The position numbers were made by a program, and so were the translations under genes. The notes beneath the pieces are model-generated. The model had not been told where the DNA came from, did not search any database, and worked only from the letters and a program-made list of their open reading frames with translations. Below, piece after piece: positions 37,161-46,241 of a stretch of DNA of 64,000 nt. Within the stretch, counting starts at the first letter, position 1. Each line of letters opens with the position of its first letter. The DNA comes from JALZKA01 sp963753385 (GTDB taxonomy: Bacteria > Actinomycetota > Thermoleophilia > Solirubrobacterales > 70-9): contig CAVWCC010000005.1 in assembly GCA_963753385.1 (NCBI GenBank), positions 682,001 to 746,000 on the forward strand, in the 5' to 3' direction.

Positions 37161-37199
37161 TTGCATTTAGCTGTGAATTGATTTAGGCTGTTCTAAATG
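37161..37199 (+). promoter_or_regulatory. Leaderless promoter and palindrome of the ArsR gene
   Basis: TTGCAT (37161-37166), 17 bases, TAGGCT (37184-37189), seven bases, then ATG at 37197. CATTTAG (37164-37170) and CTAAATG (37193-37199) form an inverted repeat around the promoter, a likely autoregulatory operator. Confidence 0.6.
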
Positions 37200-38165
37200 A
37201 TCGAGTACAAGTTCCGCTCCGAGGACCTCGCGAGGACACGATTCGCGATCTCGCCGCTGTGGGAGACGGCCGCGGCGATCCGCGCCCTTCGCAACCCGAG
37301 CGTCGCCTCGCTCCATCTGCCGTGGGTGAAGAAGATCCGCCCCCACCTCAAGGATCTGGACCTGAGCCTGCCGCTCGCGCTGCTCCCGCGCACCGGCTAC
37401 ATCGCCGACTTCCTCACCCCACCGCCCATCAGCCCGCTGATGAGCTTCGAGGAGGAGGTCGAGACGATCCGCGCGACCCCGGTCGACCTGGTCCGCACGG
37501 ACGTGGAGTACCTGATCGAGGACGGGATCCCGCGCGAGCAGCTACAGCCGTTCCTCGACGACCCGGAGGGGACGGTCGCTCGGCTCGGCGACGCTCTCGA
37601 AGCGTTCTGGACCGTCGCGCTCGAGGAGGACTGGCCGCGGATCCAATCGCTGCTCGAGGCCGACATCCTCTACCGGTCCCGGCGCCTCACCGAGGGCGGG
37701 CTCGACCTCCTCTTCTCGGATCTCCACGGCGAGGTCACGTGGGGCGGGAACGTCCTCACGATCCGGTGCCAATGCGCGGTGCCCGACCTCGACCTCGCCG
37801 GCCGCGGCCTCGTGCTGGTGCCCTCGGTCTTCTCGCCCCACAAGACCTCGGCGATGACCGAGGAGCCCTGGCAGCCGACGGTGATCTACCCGGCGCGCGG
37901 CGTCGCCCTGCTGTGGGAGGAGGCGGCGCCGGCCCCGGAGGCGCTCGCCAGGGTCCTCGGCAGGAGCCGAGCCGCGCTGCTCGTCGACCTCGACGCGCCG
38001 CGGACGACCACCGACCTCGCCCTGCGCCTCGACATGACGCCCGGCGGGGTCTCACAGCACCTCTCAGCACTGAAGGAGTCGGGCTTCGTAACCGCCCGGC
38101 GCAACGGCCGCGCGGTTCTCTACTGTCGCTCCGAGCTGGCCGACCAGCTCGTCACGGCCGGCTGA
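37197..38165 (+). CDS. ArsR-family winged-helix regulator with DUF5937 domain
   Basis: The 322-residue protein has a long N-terminal domain of the DUF5937 type (ISPLWETAAAIRALRNPS and TGYIADFLTPPP are characteristic) and a C-terminal ArsR-like winged helix (TTTDLALRLDMTPGGVSQHLSALKESG). The metal-binding cysteines of classical ArsR are absent, so the signal is unknown. These regulators often stand next to an MFS exporter, but none is adjacent here. It is transcribed from a leaderless promoter overlapped by a palindrome. Confidence 0.9.
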   Translation: MIEYKFRSEDLARTRFAISPLWETAAAIRALRNPSVASLHLPWVKKIRPHLKDLDLSLPLALLPRTGYIADFLTPPPISPLMSFEEEVETIRATPVDLVRTDVEYLIEDGIPREQLQPFLDDPEGTVARLGDALEAFWTVALEEDWPRIQSLLEADILYRSRRLTEGGLDLLFSDLHGEVTWGGNVLTIRCQCAVPDLDLAGRGLVLVPSVFSPHKTSAMTEEPWQPTVIYPARGVALLWEEAAPAPEALARVLGRSRAALLVDLDAPRTTTDLALRLDMTPGGVSQHLSALKESGFVTARRNGRAVLYCRSELADQLVTAG

Positions 38166-38192
38166 CGCGCGCCGGCTCGGGCGCTCGCAGAC

Positions 38193-38198
38193 TAGGCT
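38193..38198 (+). promoter_or_regulatory. -10 element of the secreted hydrolase gene
   Basis: TAGGCT ends six bases before the GTG at 38205, again leaderless spacing. Confidence 0.45.
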
Positions 38199-38204
38199 CC
38201 GTCG

Positions 38205-40395
38205 GTGGCCCGCGGCGGTCGAATCATCGTGCTATCCGCGCTGGCGCTCCTCGTGCCGGCGACCGCCGCGGCGGACCGCGGCTCGCTCTACCGCGGCCCA
38301 GGGCCGGCGCCTGGTCCGGAACTGCTCTATGCGAAGCCCCGGCCGCCGGCGCCGCAGCTGCGAAACGCCGGGCCCTGGCGAGCGCGCCGCCGATCCTGAT
38401 CTCGGGGCGTCGGCTTACCGCCGCGGCGAGTTCCTCTACCAGGACTACCTCTACGACGACTCGGGCGCCCGGGGACTCCACGATCCGAGCTCGCCGCGTC
38501 AGCCCGGCGACGACGCGTTCTCGCGCCTGAACGGCACCTACACCTACCCGAGCGACCCGCGCGTACGCGCAGAACGCCGCCGACCTGGTCGAGCTCCGGG
38601 TGAAGCCGCTGCGTCGCTCGACAGCGTTCCGCGTGACCCTGAACACGCTCAAGGACGCCGACCTGGTCGCGACGACGATCGCGATCGGCGACGGCCAGAC
38701 GGCCGAGTGGCCAGGCGGCGCGGGCGTCACCTCCCCGGCCGACTGGTTCCTGCTCGTCCACGGCGATGAGGCAGAGGCTCTGAACGCCGATGGCGAGCCG
38801 CTCGCGGGCCCGAAGCCGAAGGTTCGGGTGAGCATGCGCCGCAACCAGTTCGACGTCCGCGTCCCGAAGGCGACCTGGAACCCCCGGCGCCGGGAGGTGC
38901 CCCTCCGGGCCGGGGTGGGCCTCTGGGACTCCGAAGCAGGCGCCTACAAGACCCCCGGCGCGAGCCTCACGGCATCGGAGCCGGGCGGCGCCGGCCCGCT
39001 CGTCGACCCGCCGGCGATCTTCAACCTCGCGTTTCGCTTCTCCGAGCCGTGGCCGGACCTCCAGGACATCGCCGCGACGATCAACGACCCCTCGTGGTGG
39101 CGTGAGCGCGACCAGGCCCACGCCCTCGCCGACGGAGACGTCAGCGAGTTCGTGGCCGACGTCGATTTCGGCAAGCTGCGGCGCGGGGTCAGCGACCCGA
39201 TGCACGGCGAGCCCGGCGGAGTGCCGGTCACCGGGCCGATGAACAGGATCCTCTCGAGCCGCTTCTCGGACGGCGAGGGTGTCGACTACGACGTCTCCTG
39301 CGGCGACACCACCGGCTGCACCGGCCAGTACCTCGGGCGCCTCCAGCCCTACGCGATCTACGTCCCCGAGAAGGAGCCGAGGCGCTACGGGCTGACCCTG
39401 CTCCTGCACTCGCTCCAGGCGATGTACAACCAGTTCGGGGACTCGGATAACCAGTCGCAGTTCGGCGAGCGCGGCAAGGGCCACATCGTCGTCACCTCGT
39501 CCTCGCGCGGGCCCGACGGCTGGTACTTCGACCGGGCCGGCGCCGACGTGTTCGAGGTCTGGGCCGACGTCGCCCGCCGGTATCCGCTCGACCCGCGCCG
39601 CTCCGCGATCGCCGGCTACTCGATGGGCGGCTACGCGCACCTACAAGCTCGGCACCCAGTTCCCGGACCTGTTCGCGGCTGGCCAGCCGACCGTCGGCCC
39701 GCCCACTTTCGGGCCCGGCTCGGCCACCGGGCCGATGGTGCCGTCCCTCCGCCACGTCCCGATGCGGATTTGGGTGGGGGCGCTCGACGAGCTGGTCCCG
39801 ATCGCGGCAACGACCAGCCACGCGAACGCGTTCGACGCCGCCGGTCTGCGCTACGTGTTCGACGTGTTCACCACCGCCGACCACTTCGCCCTCGCGATCA
39901 ACGACGAGTACGGCCCGGCCGCCGAGTTCCTCGACGAGCGCCGCGTGGTCCGCAACCCATCCCACGTGAGCTACGTGCGAAACCCCTCGATGGACTTCCC
40001 GGAGCTCGACTTCAAGGCCGACCATGCCTACTGGCTGTCGGGGATCAGGGTCCGGGACGAGGCGGCGAACGGCGGGCTCGGCCGGGTCGAGGCGATCTCG
40101 AAGGCCTTCGGCCGCGGGGATCCACCGGTCGAGGCGACCCAGAACGGCGCGGGCGTGCTCGAGGGCGGGCTCTTCCCGGCGCTCGCCTACATCGAGCAGT
40201 CGCAGGCGTGGGGCGAGGCGCCGGAAGTGCCGAAGCGCGACCGGCTCGACCTCGAGCTGACCAACGTCGAGCGGGTGCGCGTCCACACGGCGCGTGCCCG
40301 GCTGAGCTGCCACCTGAAGCTCGACATCGAGTCCGACGGGCCGGCCGAGGTGGTGCTCGTCGGCTGCGGGGAGCTTGTCGGCGGTAAGCGGCTAG
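38205..40395 (+). CDS. Secreted alpha/beta hydrolase with N-terminal DOMON-like domain (several frame changes)
   Basis: A signal peptide (GRIIVLSALALLVPATAAA) is followed by a beta-rich domain (PLRRSTAFRVTLNTLKDADL, VRVSMRRNQFDVRVPKATW), then a prolyl-oligopeptidase/esterase-like domain. Its nucleophile elbow is GYSMGGYA, with a later ADHFALA histidine region. The protein can be followed through breaks near 38385, 38405, 38560, 39650 and close to the end; some are deletions, others +1. The stop TAG 40393-40395 is inferred. It probably hydrolyses an external ester or peptide. It is convergent with the methyltransferase. Confidence 0.75.
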
Positions 40396-41273
40396 GCGGG
40401 CGCCCGGCCGGTGACGATCCAGGTCGACGACGGGGCGACCACCGAGCCGTCGTCGGTCACCAGCGCCGACAGCGCCTCACGGATCCCCGCCTCGATCGTT
40501 GGGCGGATGTCGTCGACGCGGTCGCCCCAGAGGCGCAGGACCTCGGCCGCCGGGCCGATCGCCAGGTTGAACGCGACCGCCTGCTCGAGGTCGTTGCCGA
40601 TCTTGTAGGGCAGGTCGCAGCGGGCGAGGCGGATGTCCTCGTAGCCGCCGTACATGACCATGTCGCTGACCGTGTCGGCGTTGGCCATCGCGAACGGGCC
40701 GGGCCCGCAGGTCGGCTCGTCCGTCTCGTCGGGCTTCTCGAGGTACTTCTTGACGACCTCCTCGGCCACGTGCAGCCACGCGTTGTCGAGCTTGCGGCGC
40801 CAGACGATGATGTTGAGAAGGCCCCCCGGCGCGAGGTGGCCGCGCACGTTGCGGAACGCCGGGACCGGGTTGGCGAAGAACTGCGTGCCGCAGCGGCCGA
40901 AGGCGTAGTCGTAGGTCTCCCCGAGGTCGTCGGTCTCCACGTCGGCCACGGCGAAGCTGACGTTCGGCGTACCCTCGCGCTCGAGGTCCTGAAGCGCCAC
41001 CTCGATCATCCGCGGCGCGACGTCGACCCCGTGCGCGTGACCCTCGGGGCCGACCAGCTCGGCCATCCGGAAAGTGGTGTCGCCGAGACCGCAGCCGATG
41101 TCGAGGCAGCGCCCGCCGGCCGGCGGGGGATGGAGCGCGAGGGCGGCCTCGCCGTGCGGCCCAAGCGAGTCCTCGATGAGATCCCGGTATGAGTGCCAGA
41201 CGTCGAACAGCGGCCCGTCCCAGGCGGCGGTCGCCTCGACGTTGTCCTCGAACTCCTGGATCGTGTCGCTCAC
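40392..41273 (-). CDS. SAM-dependent class I methyltransferase
   Basis: About 293 residues with a Rossmann methyltransferase core: CLDIGCGLGDTTFRMAELVG (motif I), HGVDVAPRMIEVAL, FGRCGTQFFANPVPAFRNV and LAPGGLLNIIVWR. The type recalls UbiE/COQ5-like or small-molecule methyltransferases. It starts on a GTG overlapping the monooxygenase stop (GTGA), so the two are expressed together and may act in sequence on one aromatic or polyketide-like substrate. Confidence 0.88.
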   Translation of the reverse strand: MSDTIQEFEDNVEATAAWDGPLFDVWHSYRDLIEDSLGPHGEAALALHPPPAGGRCLDIGCGLGDTTFRMAELVGPEGHAHGVDVAPRMIEVALQDLEREGTPNVSFAVADVETDDLGETYDYAFGRCGTQFFANPVPAFRNVRGHLAPGGLLNIIVWRRKLDNAWLHVAEEVVKKYLEKPDETDEPTCGPGPFAMANADTVSDMVMYGGYEDIRLARCDLPYKIGNDLEQAVAFNLAIGPAAEVLRLWGDRVDDIRPTIEAGIREALSALVTDDGSVVAPSSTWIVTGRAPA

Positions 41274-42682
41274 GCTGCGAGTGTACGGCTCGTTACCTCC
41301 GTTGCAAGGGGTGACGGCACTCCGCTGGGCCTGACCAGGAGCGAGCCGCCGTGCGCGATCCCGAGCGCCTGCGCGGCGAGCGCCGGCAGCTCCCGGACCG
41401 TGACCGGAGCGTCGCCGTCGGCCGAGGCCGCGATCGCGGCTGACGAACCGGGACCAACGAACAACGTAAGCCCGTCGGCGACGAGGTCGAGCGTCGACGT
41501 GTCGCGGTCCGCATCGAGCCAGCGGTGCGGGATCCGCCCGCCGAGGTCGATGTGGATCTCGTCGATGACGTCCCGGTACGAGCCCCGGTCGTCGGCCGAT
41601 CGCTCGATGTTGTGGGCGACGACCGGGCGTCGCTCGGCCTCGTAGGTGTCGAGCAGGTCGTCGCTCGCCCACCCGCGCATGACCCAGCCGAGCTTCCATC
41701 CCAGGTCGTGCCCGTCGGCGATCGCGCTGTTCATCCCGGTGCCGCCACGCGGGCTGACGCGGTGCGCCGCGTCCCCGATCAGGAACGCCGCTCCCTCAGA
41801 GAACCGCTCGGCAATCTCGGCGGCGAACGCGAACGTTCTGATCCCGTGGATGCGAGGCTCGAGGTCGGGGACGCCCGCCGCGATCCTGATCAGACGGATC
41901 ATCTCCGCTTCGTTCAGCTCGTCGAGGAGCGCCGCGTCGACGCCGAAGAGCCACTCGTCGCCGCGCCCCGAGGGCACGAACACGCTCGAGACCTCGGGAT
42001 GGACGATCGGGTAGAGCCCATAGCGGCGGTCGCCGACCAGGTCCCACAGTGGCGCCGTGAACACCGCTGAGGCGGACGTGCCCGGATCCTCGCCGGGCCC
42101 GTCCATCTCGATCCCGAGCGCGGTCCGCACCAGGCTGTGGGCGCCGTCGGCTCCGATCAGGTAGCGCGCCCGGACGACCCGGGTGCGCTTGCCCTCGCGG
42201 ATCAGCGCCTCGGCGCCGTCGTCGCCCATGTCCACCCGGAGCACCTCGAGCCCGAACTCGACCTCCGCGCCGAGCGAGCGGGCGTAGTCGAGGAGCACCG
42301 CCTCGGTGTGGTCCTGCGGGGCACAGAGCGGCGCGGTCGGGCTGATCAGCGCCGCCTGCTCCTTCGTCGGCAGGCCGAGGGCGGCAACCTCGCCACGGTC
42401 GGCGTCGACGAGCCTCTCGGTCACGAGCGCCTGCCACTCGACGTCCGTTCCGCTCGCGCGGATCTCGTCGTCAAGCCCCCACGAGCGCAGCAGCTCCATC
42501 GACCGGGTGCTGACCACGGTGGCGCGGGGGTGGGACGAAAGCCGCTGCTTGCGCTCGACGACGAGGACCTCGGCGCCGTAGCGCCGAAGTGTCGCCGCCG
42601 CGGTCAGACCCGCCGGGCCAGCACCCACCACCAGTACATCGATCTCCTGAGCATCCAGTGCCATTCCATTTTCACCTTTCAT
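41270..42682 (-). CDS. FAD-dependent monooxygenase (PHBH/aromatic hydroxylase family)
   Basis: About 470 residues. Dinucleotide-binding GAGPAGLTAAATLRRYGAEVLVVER, the conserved ARYLIGADGAHSLVR (DG motif) and FLIGDAAHRVSPRGGTGMNSAIAD (GD motif) place it among aromatic/polyketide hydroxylases. The C-terminal thioredoxin-like region is short. The start is ATG 42682 or 42664. Transcription is from a near-consensus promoter flanked by TetR-type operators, so the pair with the methyltransferase is probably induced by a small molecule, for detoxification or tailoring. Confidence 0.9.
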   Translation of the reverse strand: MKGENGMALDAQEIDVLVVGAGPAGLTAAATLRRYGAEVLVVERKQRLSSHPRATVVSTRSMELLRSWGLDDEIRASGTDVEWQALVTERLVDADRGEVAALGLPTKEQAALISPTAPLCAPQDHTEAVLLDYARSLGAEVEFGLEVLRVDMGDDGAEALIREGKRTRVVRARYLIGADGAHSLVRTALGIEMDGPGEDPGTSASAVFTAPLWDLVGDRRYGLYPIVHPEVSSVFVPSGRGDEWLFGVDAALLDELNEAEMIRLIRIAAGVPDLEPRIHGIRTFAFAAEIAERFSEGAAFLIGDAAHRVSPRGGTGMNSAIADGHDLGWKLGWVMRGWASDDLLDTYEAERRPVVAHNIERSADDRGSYRDVIDEIHIDLGGRIPHRWLDADRDTSTLDLVADGLTLFVGPGSSAAIAASADGDAPVTVRELPALAAQALGIAHGGSLLVRPSGVPSPLATEVTSRTLAA

Positions 42683-42684
42683 CG

Positions 42685-42753
42685 GACAGAGTGTCGTGCG
42701 ATTCGCGGCAGTATACATTCGTTGGACAGGCTGTCAAGTGAAAGTGATAGGGT
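42685..42753. promoter_or_regulatory. Divergent promoter region with two TetR-type operators
   Basis: For the monooxygenase (minus strand): TTGACA (42737-42732), 16 bases, TATACT (42715-42710). For tetR: TAGGGT (42748-42753), nine bases before its GTG. Palindromes GACAGGCTGTC (42725-42735) and GACAGAGTGTC (42685-42695) are centred 40 bases apart; the first overlaps the -35. Confidence 0.7.
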
Positions 42754-42762
42754 TCACACAAC

Positions 42763-43373
42763 GTGGTCCGCACCTACGAGCAGAAGGCGCGTGCCGAGGC
42801 TGCCGCCGAGACCCGTGAGCGGATCATCGACGCGGTGATCGACCGGCTCCGGAGGGCGCCGGCGCAGCGGGTCAGCGTCGACGCGGTGGCGAAGAAGGCC
42901 GGCGTGTCGCGCTCGACCGTCTACCTGATCTTCGGCTCGCGAGCGGGGCTGTTCGACGCCGTTGCCGAGGAGGTCTACGAGCGGGCCGGATACCCCCGGC
43001 TCCTCGAGGCGGTCAGGGTGCCGGACGCGAGGGACACGCTGCGCGGAGGGATCACCGAGGGGGTCCACATGTTCGCGTCGTACCGCGACGTGTTCCGTGC
43101 CCTCTACTCGATGGAGGAGCTCGAGCCGGCAGCGACCGGCGGCGCGATCCGGCGGGTCGAGGACCAGCGCGCCGAGGGAATGATGTGGCTCGCCCGACGC
43201 CTCTCGCGCCAGAAGCAGCTCCAGCCGGGGATCAAGATCGCCGAGGCCGCCCACGCGTTGTGGATCGCGGCGAGCTTCGAGGCGTTCGACCTCCTCTACA
43301 CGGGCGCGGCCTCTCGGCCGACGAGACCGCGCGGGTCCTGGTCGAGAACACCGAGCGGGCGATCTGCGTCTGA
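42763..43373 (+). CDS. TetR-family repressor (frame change near the C-terminus)
   Basis: About 203 residues. The N-terminal helix-turn-helix (RERIIDAVIDRL, then VSVDAVAKKAGVSRSTVYLIFGSRAGLFDAV) is typical; the C-terminal ligand domain is variable. A one-base loss near 43302-43306 separates FDLLYTG from RGLSADETARVLVENTERA, which ends at TGA 43371-43373. It is divergent from the monooxygenase and very probably represses it and itself through the two palindromes between them. Confidence 0.88.
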
Positions 43374-43391
43374 TACTGCATCCGGTATCAT
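43371..43391 (+). promoter_or_regulatory. Operator and leaderless promoter of the XRE regulator
   Basis: TGATAC (43371-43376) and GTATCA (43385-43390) form a perfect 6-bp inverted repeat with an 8-base spacer. The second arm overlaps the -10 TATCAT (43386-43391), six bases before the ATG. Confidence 0.6.
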
Positions 43392-43397
43392 GCTCGC

Positions 43398-43721
43398 ATG
43401 GGCCAGCTTGGTGATCTGGTTAGGGCCGCCCGCGATCAGCAGGGCATCTCGCAGCGCTCCTTAGCGATCCGGGCCCGGACCAGTCAGGCCGCGGTCAGTC
43501 GAATTGAGACCGGTGCGGAGGAGCCGAGCTTCGAGCGGTTTGAGCGACTCATGCGCGTCATGGGCTGGAAGCCGGAGCTTGAGCTGGTTCCGCTCGCCGA
43601 GCACGGTATGAGCGAGGCCGAGATGCGGCGCCAGGCGAAGATGACGCATCAAGAGCGCTTCGACGAGGCCCTCCTCATGTTCCGCCGTGCGCGAGCGGAG
43701 CGCCGCGGGCGCAGCGACTAG
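43398..43721 (+). CDS. XRE-family regulator, antitoxin-like
   Basis: The 107-residue protein has an N-terminal HTH_3 domain (LGDLVRAARDQQGISQRSLAIRARTSQAAVSRIETG) and a C-terminal helical tail (TERMs such as MTHQERFDEALLMFRR). The architecture is like antitoxins that accompany nucleotidyltransferase-type toxins in actinobacteria, but no toxin gene follows. An inverted repeat over its own promoter suggests autorepression. Confidence 0.85.
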   Translation: MGQLGDLVRAARDQQGISQRSLAIRARTSQAAVSRIETGAEEPSFERFERLMRVMGWKPELELVPLAEHGMSEAEMRRQAKMTHQERFDEALLMFRRARAERRGRSD

Positions 43722-43734
43722 CCTCTCCGGTCGC

Positions 43735-44178
43735 ATGGACCTCCTCGAAGCAGGCTGCCAGGGGCTCGGCCTGGCGCTCGCCGCCGGAACGATCCTCGGC
43801 GCGTTCGGCCGGCGGGACCACCCGTTCTGGATCGGCGCCGCCGTCGCGGCGATCACGGGCGCCGCGCTCTTCGGCCTCTCGCTCACGCCGGAGGACCATC
43901 CCGCTTGGCCGGGCTGGCTGATCGGCGCCCCCGCGGCCGTGCTCGCGACGGCCACGGCCGCCGACATCGCCGAGTCAGCCCGGTCGCGTGCGGGGGAGGG
44001 CGGAGACGGCGGGGTCGCGCTGTGGATCGGGTTCTACGCGCTGGCCCTCGCCGGACTCTCGCTGCTCGGACCGGTGGCTTTGATCTCGATCCCCGCCCTG
44101 ATCGCAACGCTTTGGCTCTTCCTCACCCGCCGCCAGACGGCGGATGAGAAGCACGAAGGGCTGCGCTCGCTCAGGTGA
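43735..44178 (+). CDS. Membrane protein of unknown function
   Basis: About 147 residues with four or five membrane helices (GLGLALAAGTILGAFG, IGAAVAAITGAALFGLSL, WLIGAPAAVLATATAADIA, FYALALAGLSLLGPVALI). It starts at ATG 43735, ten bases after TAGCCT, and overlaps the phosphodiesterase gene by 4 bases. No domain recognised. The coupled next gene suggests a role in envelope lipid or glycan metabolism. Confidence 0.75.
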   Translation: MDLLEAGCQGLGLALAAGTILGAFGRRDHPFWIGAAVAAITGAALFGLSLTPEDHPAWPGWLIGAPAAVLATATAADIAESARSRAGEGGDGGVALWIGFYALALAGLSLLGPVALISIPALIATLWLFLTRRQTADEKHEGLRSLR

Positions 44179-45749
44179 GCGGCGCGGACCGCAAGCTCTG
44201 CCTCGTCTTCGTCGACTCGCTGCGCACCGACAAGCTCGAGGAGGCCGTCGCCGCAGGCAACGCGCCGAACTTCAGCGCGCTGCTTGACCGCGGCGAGCTG
44301 GTCCCGGACCTCGTCTCGGCGTTCCCGTCGGTGACGCCGGTCTGCACCTCGGAGATCGCCACCGGCGTCACCGCCGATCGGCACTGGATCACCGGCATGA
44401 ACTGGTTCCACCGGGTCGAGCGGCGCTACGTCGAGTACGGCTCGTCGTTCGAAGCGACCCGCGCGTTCGGCCTGTTCCGGGCCACCTACGACATCGTCTA
44501 CAACATGAACATGGCCCACCTCTCGCCGGAGGTGGAGACCTTCTTCGAGTCCCTCGGCGACGCGGGCGTCCGCACCGCGTGCACGCCGTTCCTGATCTAC
44601 CGCGGCCGCACCCGCCACGAGCTGGGGCTCGACGGGCTGCTGCGCCGCGGCGCGGTCGCCGCCGGCTTCCGCCACGCGGTCTACGGGCCGAATGAGTTCT
44701 TCTTCGGCGAGCTGTTCGGCAGCCGGCCCGTCCCCTGCAAGCCGACCCTCGCGCGCCCCGGCACGCGCGACGAGTACTCGGCCTGCGTCTCGAAGGAGCT
44801 CGTCGCCGACGACGCCTACGACTTCCTGCTCTTCTCGCTCCCGGACAACGACTACCACACGCACCGCTTCGGCCCCGAGGCGATGCCGGCCTCGATCGCC
44901 CACGCCGACGGCTGCTTCGGCGAGCTGGTCGAGGCCTGCGGCGGGATGGACGCCTTCCTCGACTCCCACGCCGTGATCCTGATGGCCGACCACGGGCAGA
45001 CCGACGTCGAGCACTCCTACGAGATCGCCGCGGAGCTGGGGAAGGAATGGCGCGTCCTCCAGCCCTCCTCCGACACGCCCGAGACCGCGGAGCTGGCGGT
45101 CTCGCCGACCGCGCGCGCGGCGCAGGTCTACGTCCTCGTCGACGAGAGCCGCCGCGCCGCCTGCCACGCCGACGTCCGCGCCCGGGTCCGCGACATGGAG
45201 GGGACCGACATCGTCGCCTGGCTCGCGCGGGCGGACGGCAGCGCGATCGTCCGCGAGTCGGTCGGCTCACCGGCGGCGGCCGACGACCGGGTCGAGGCCG
45301 TGATCGAGTCGGGCGGTCGCGAGCTCCGTTTCCGTCCCGGCGGGCGCTCACACGACCGCCGCGGCGCGCGCTGGCACGTGAGCGGCGACCTCGGCGCGCT
45401 CGGCTACGAGCGCCGCGCCGGGACGCTGCTGAGCGACGACTACCCCGACGGCCTCGGCCGCCTCTGGGCGGCGCTCACCTCCCCGCACGCCGGCGACGTC
45501 CTCGTCTCGCTCGCCGAGGGCTGGGAGTGCGTCGACTGGGGCGGGACCTCGCACGCGGGCGGCGGCAGCCACGGCTCGTTGCTCGCCGGCGACTCGCTCT
45601 GCCCGCTGCTCCTCGTCGGCTTCGAGCCGGGGACCACGGAGCGCCACGAGCAGTGGCGGCTCTGCGACGTCGCGAGCCTGGTCCGCGGGCATTTCGGCCT
45701 CGAGGACCCCGTGCGGAACGACGCCGCCGAGGTCGAGGCCGCGGCGTGA
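44175..45749 (+). CDS. Alkaline phosphatase family protein (type I phosphodiesterase/nucleotide pyrophosphatase)
   Basis: The 524-residue protein has the alkaline-phosphatase superfamily layout. LCLVFVDSLRTDKL carries the first metal-binding Asp, SAFPSVTPVCTSEIATGV supplies the nucleophilic Thr, LPDNDYHTHRFGP the Asp/His ligands, and ILMADHGQTDVEH the late metal site. No signal peptide is evident. It starts on GTG overlapping the previous stop and overlaps gtrA by 4 bases. It probably cleaves a phosphodiester linked to membrane glycan or lipid turnover. Confidence 0.88.
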   Translation: MSGADRKLCLVFVDSLRTDKLEEAVAAGNAPNFSALLDRGELVPDLVSAFPSVTPVCTSEIATGVTADRHWITGMNWFHRVERRYVEYGSSFEATRAFGLFRATYDIVYNMNMAHLSPEVETFFESLGDAGVRTACTPFLIYRGRTRHELGLDGLLRRGAVAAGFRHAVYGPNEFFFGELFGSRPVPCKPTLARPGTRDEYSACVSKELVADDAYDFLLFSLPDNDYHTHRFGPEAMPASIAHADGCFGELVEACGGMDAFLDSHAVILMADHGQTDVEHSYEIAAELGKEWRVLQPSSDTPETAELAVSPTARAAQVYVLVDESRRAACHADVRARVRDMEGTDIVAWLARADGSAIVRESVGSPAAADDRVEAVIESGGRELRFRPGGRSHDRRGARWHVSGDLGALGYERRAGTLLSDDYPDGLGRLWAALTSPHAGDVLVSLAEGWECVDWGGTSHAGGGSHGSLLAGDSLCPLLLVGFEPGTTERHEQWRLCDVASLVRGHFGLEDPVRNDAAEVEAAA

Positions 45750-46237
45750 GCGAGGCACCGACCGAGCGGTCGACCCCGGTCCGTGACGCATGGACCCGAC
45801 GCTCCGACCGGGCCTGGGCGGTTGCCAAGCGCATCCGCCTTGGCACCCAGAAGCCCGAGAACTGGGCCCAGCTCTTCAAGTTCGGCGCCGTCGGCGGCAC
45901 CGGCTACGTCGTCAACATCATCGCCTTCGCGCTGCTCACCCAGGCAGGCGACCTCCACCACATCCCCGCCGCGATCGGCGCCTTCCTCGTCGCCGTCACC
46001 AACAACTTCCTCTGGAACCGCCAGTGGACCTTCCGCGCCGAGGCCCCGGGCCGCCACCCCGCCCACCAGGGCGCCCGGTTCCTCGCCGTCAGCGTCGTCG
46101 GCCTCGGCGTCAACCTGGCTGTCCTCGAGGCCCTCGTAACCGGCGTCGAGATGGGTGAGCTCCCGGCTCAGGCGATCGCGGTCGCCGTCGCGATGCCGGT
46201 GAACTTCATCGGCAACAAGCTCTGGACCTTCGGCTAG
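45746..46237 (+). CDS. GtrA-family membrane protein
   Basis: About 163 residues with four membrane helices in the GtrA pattern (LFKFGAVGGTGYVVNIIAFALLTQ; VAVTNNFLWNRQWTF; FLAVSVVGLGVNLAVLEALV; ending NFIGNKLWTF). GtrA proteins are thought to help flip lipid-linked sugars for cell-surface polysaccharide synthesis. The start is GTG 45746, overlapping the phosphodiesterase stop. The coupled phosphodiesterase may act on the same lipid carrier. Confidence 0.9.
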   Translation: MSEAPTERSTPVRDAWTRRSDRAWAVAKRIRLGTQKPENWAQLFKFGAVGGTGYVVNIIAFALLTQAGDLHHIPAAIGAFLVAVTNNFLWNRQWTFRAEAPGRHPAHQGARFLAVSVVGLGVNLAVLEALVTGVEMGELPAQAIAVAVAMPVNFIGNKLWTFG

Positions 46238-46241
46238 CGAG

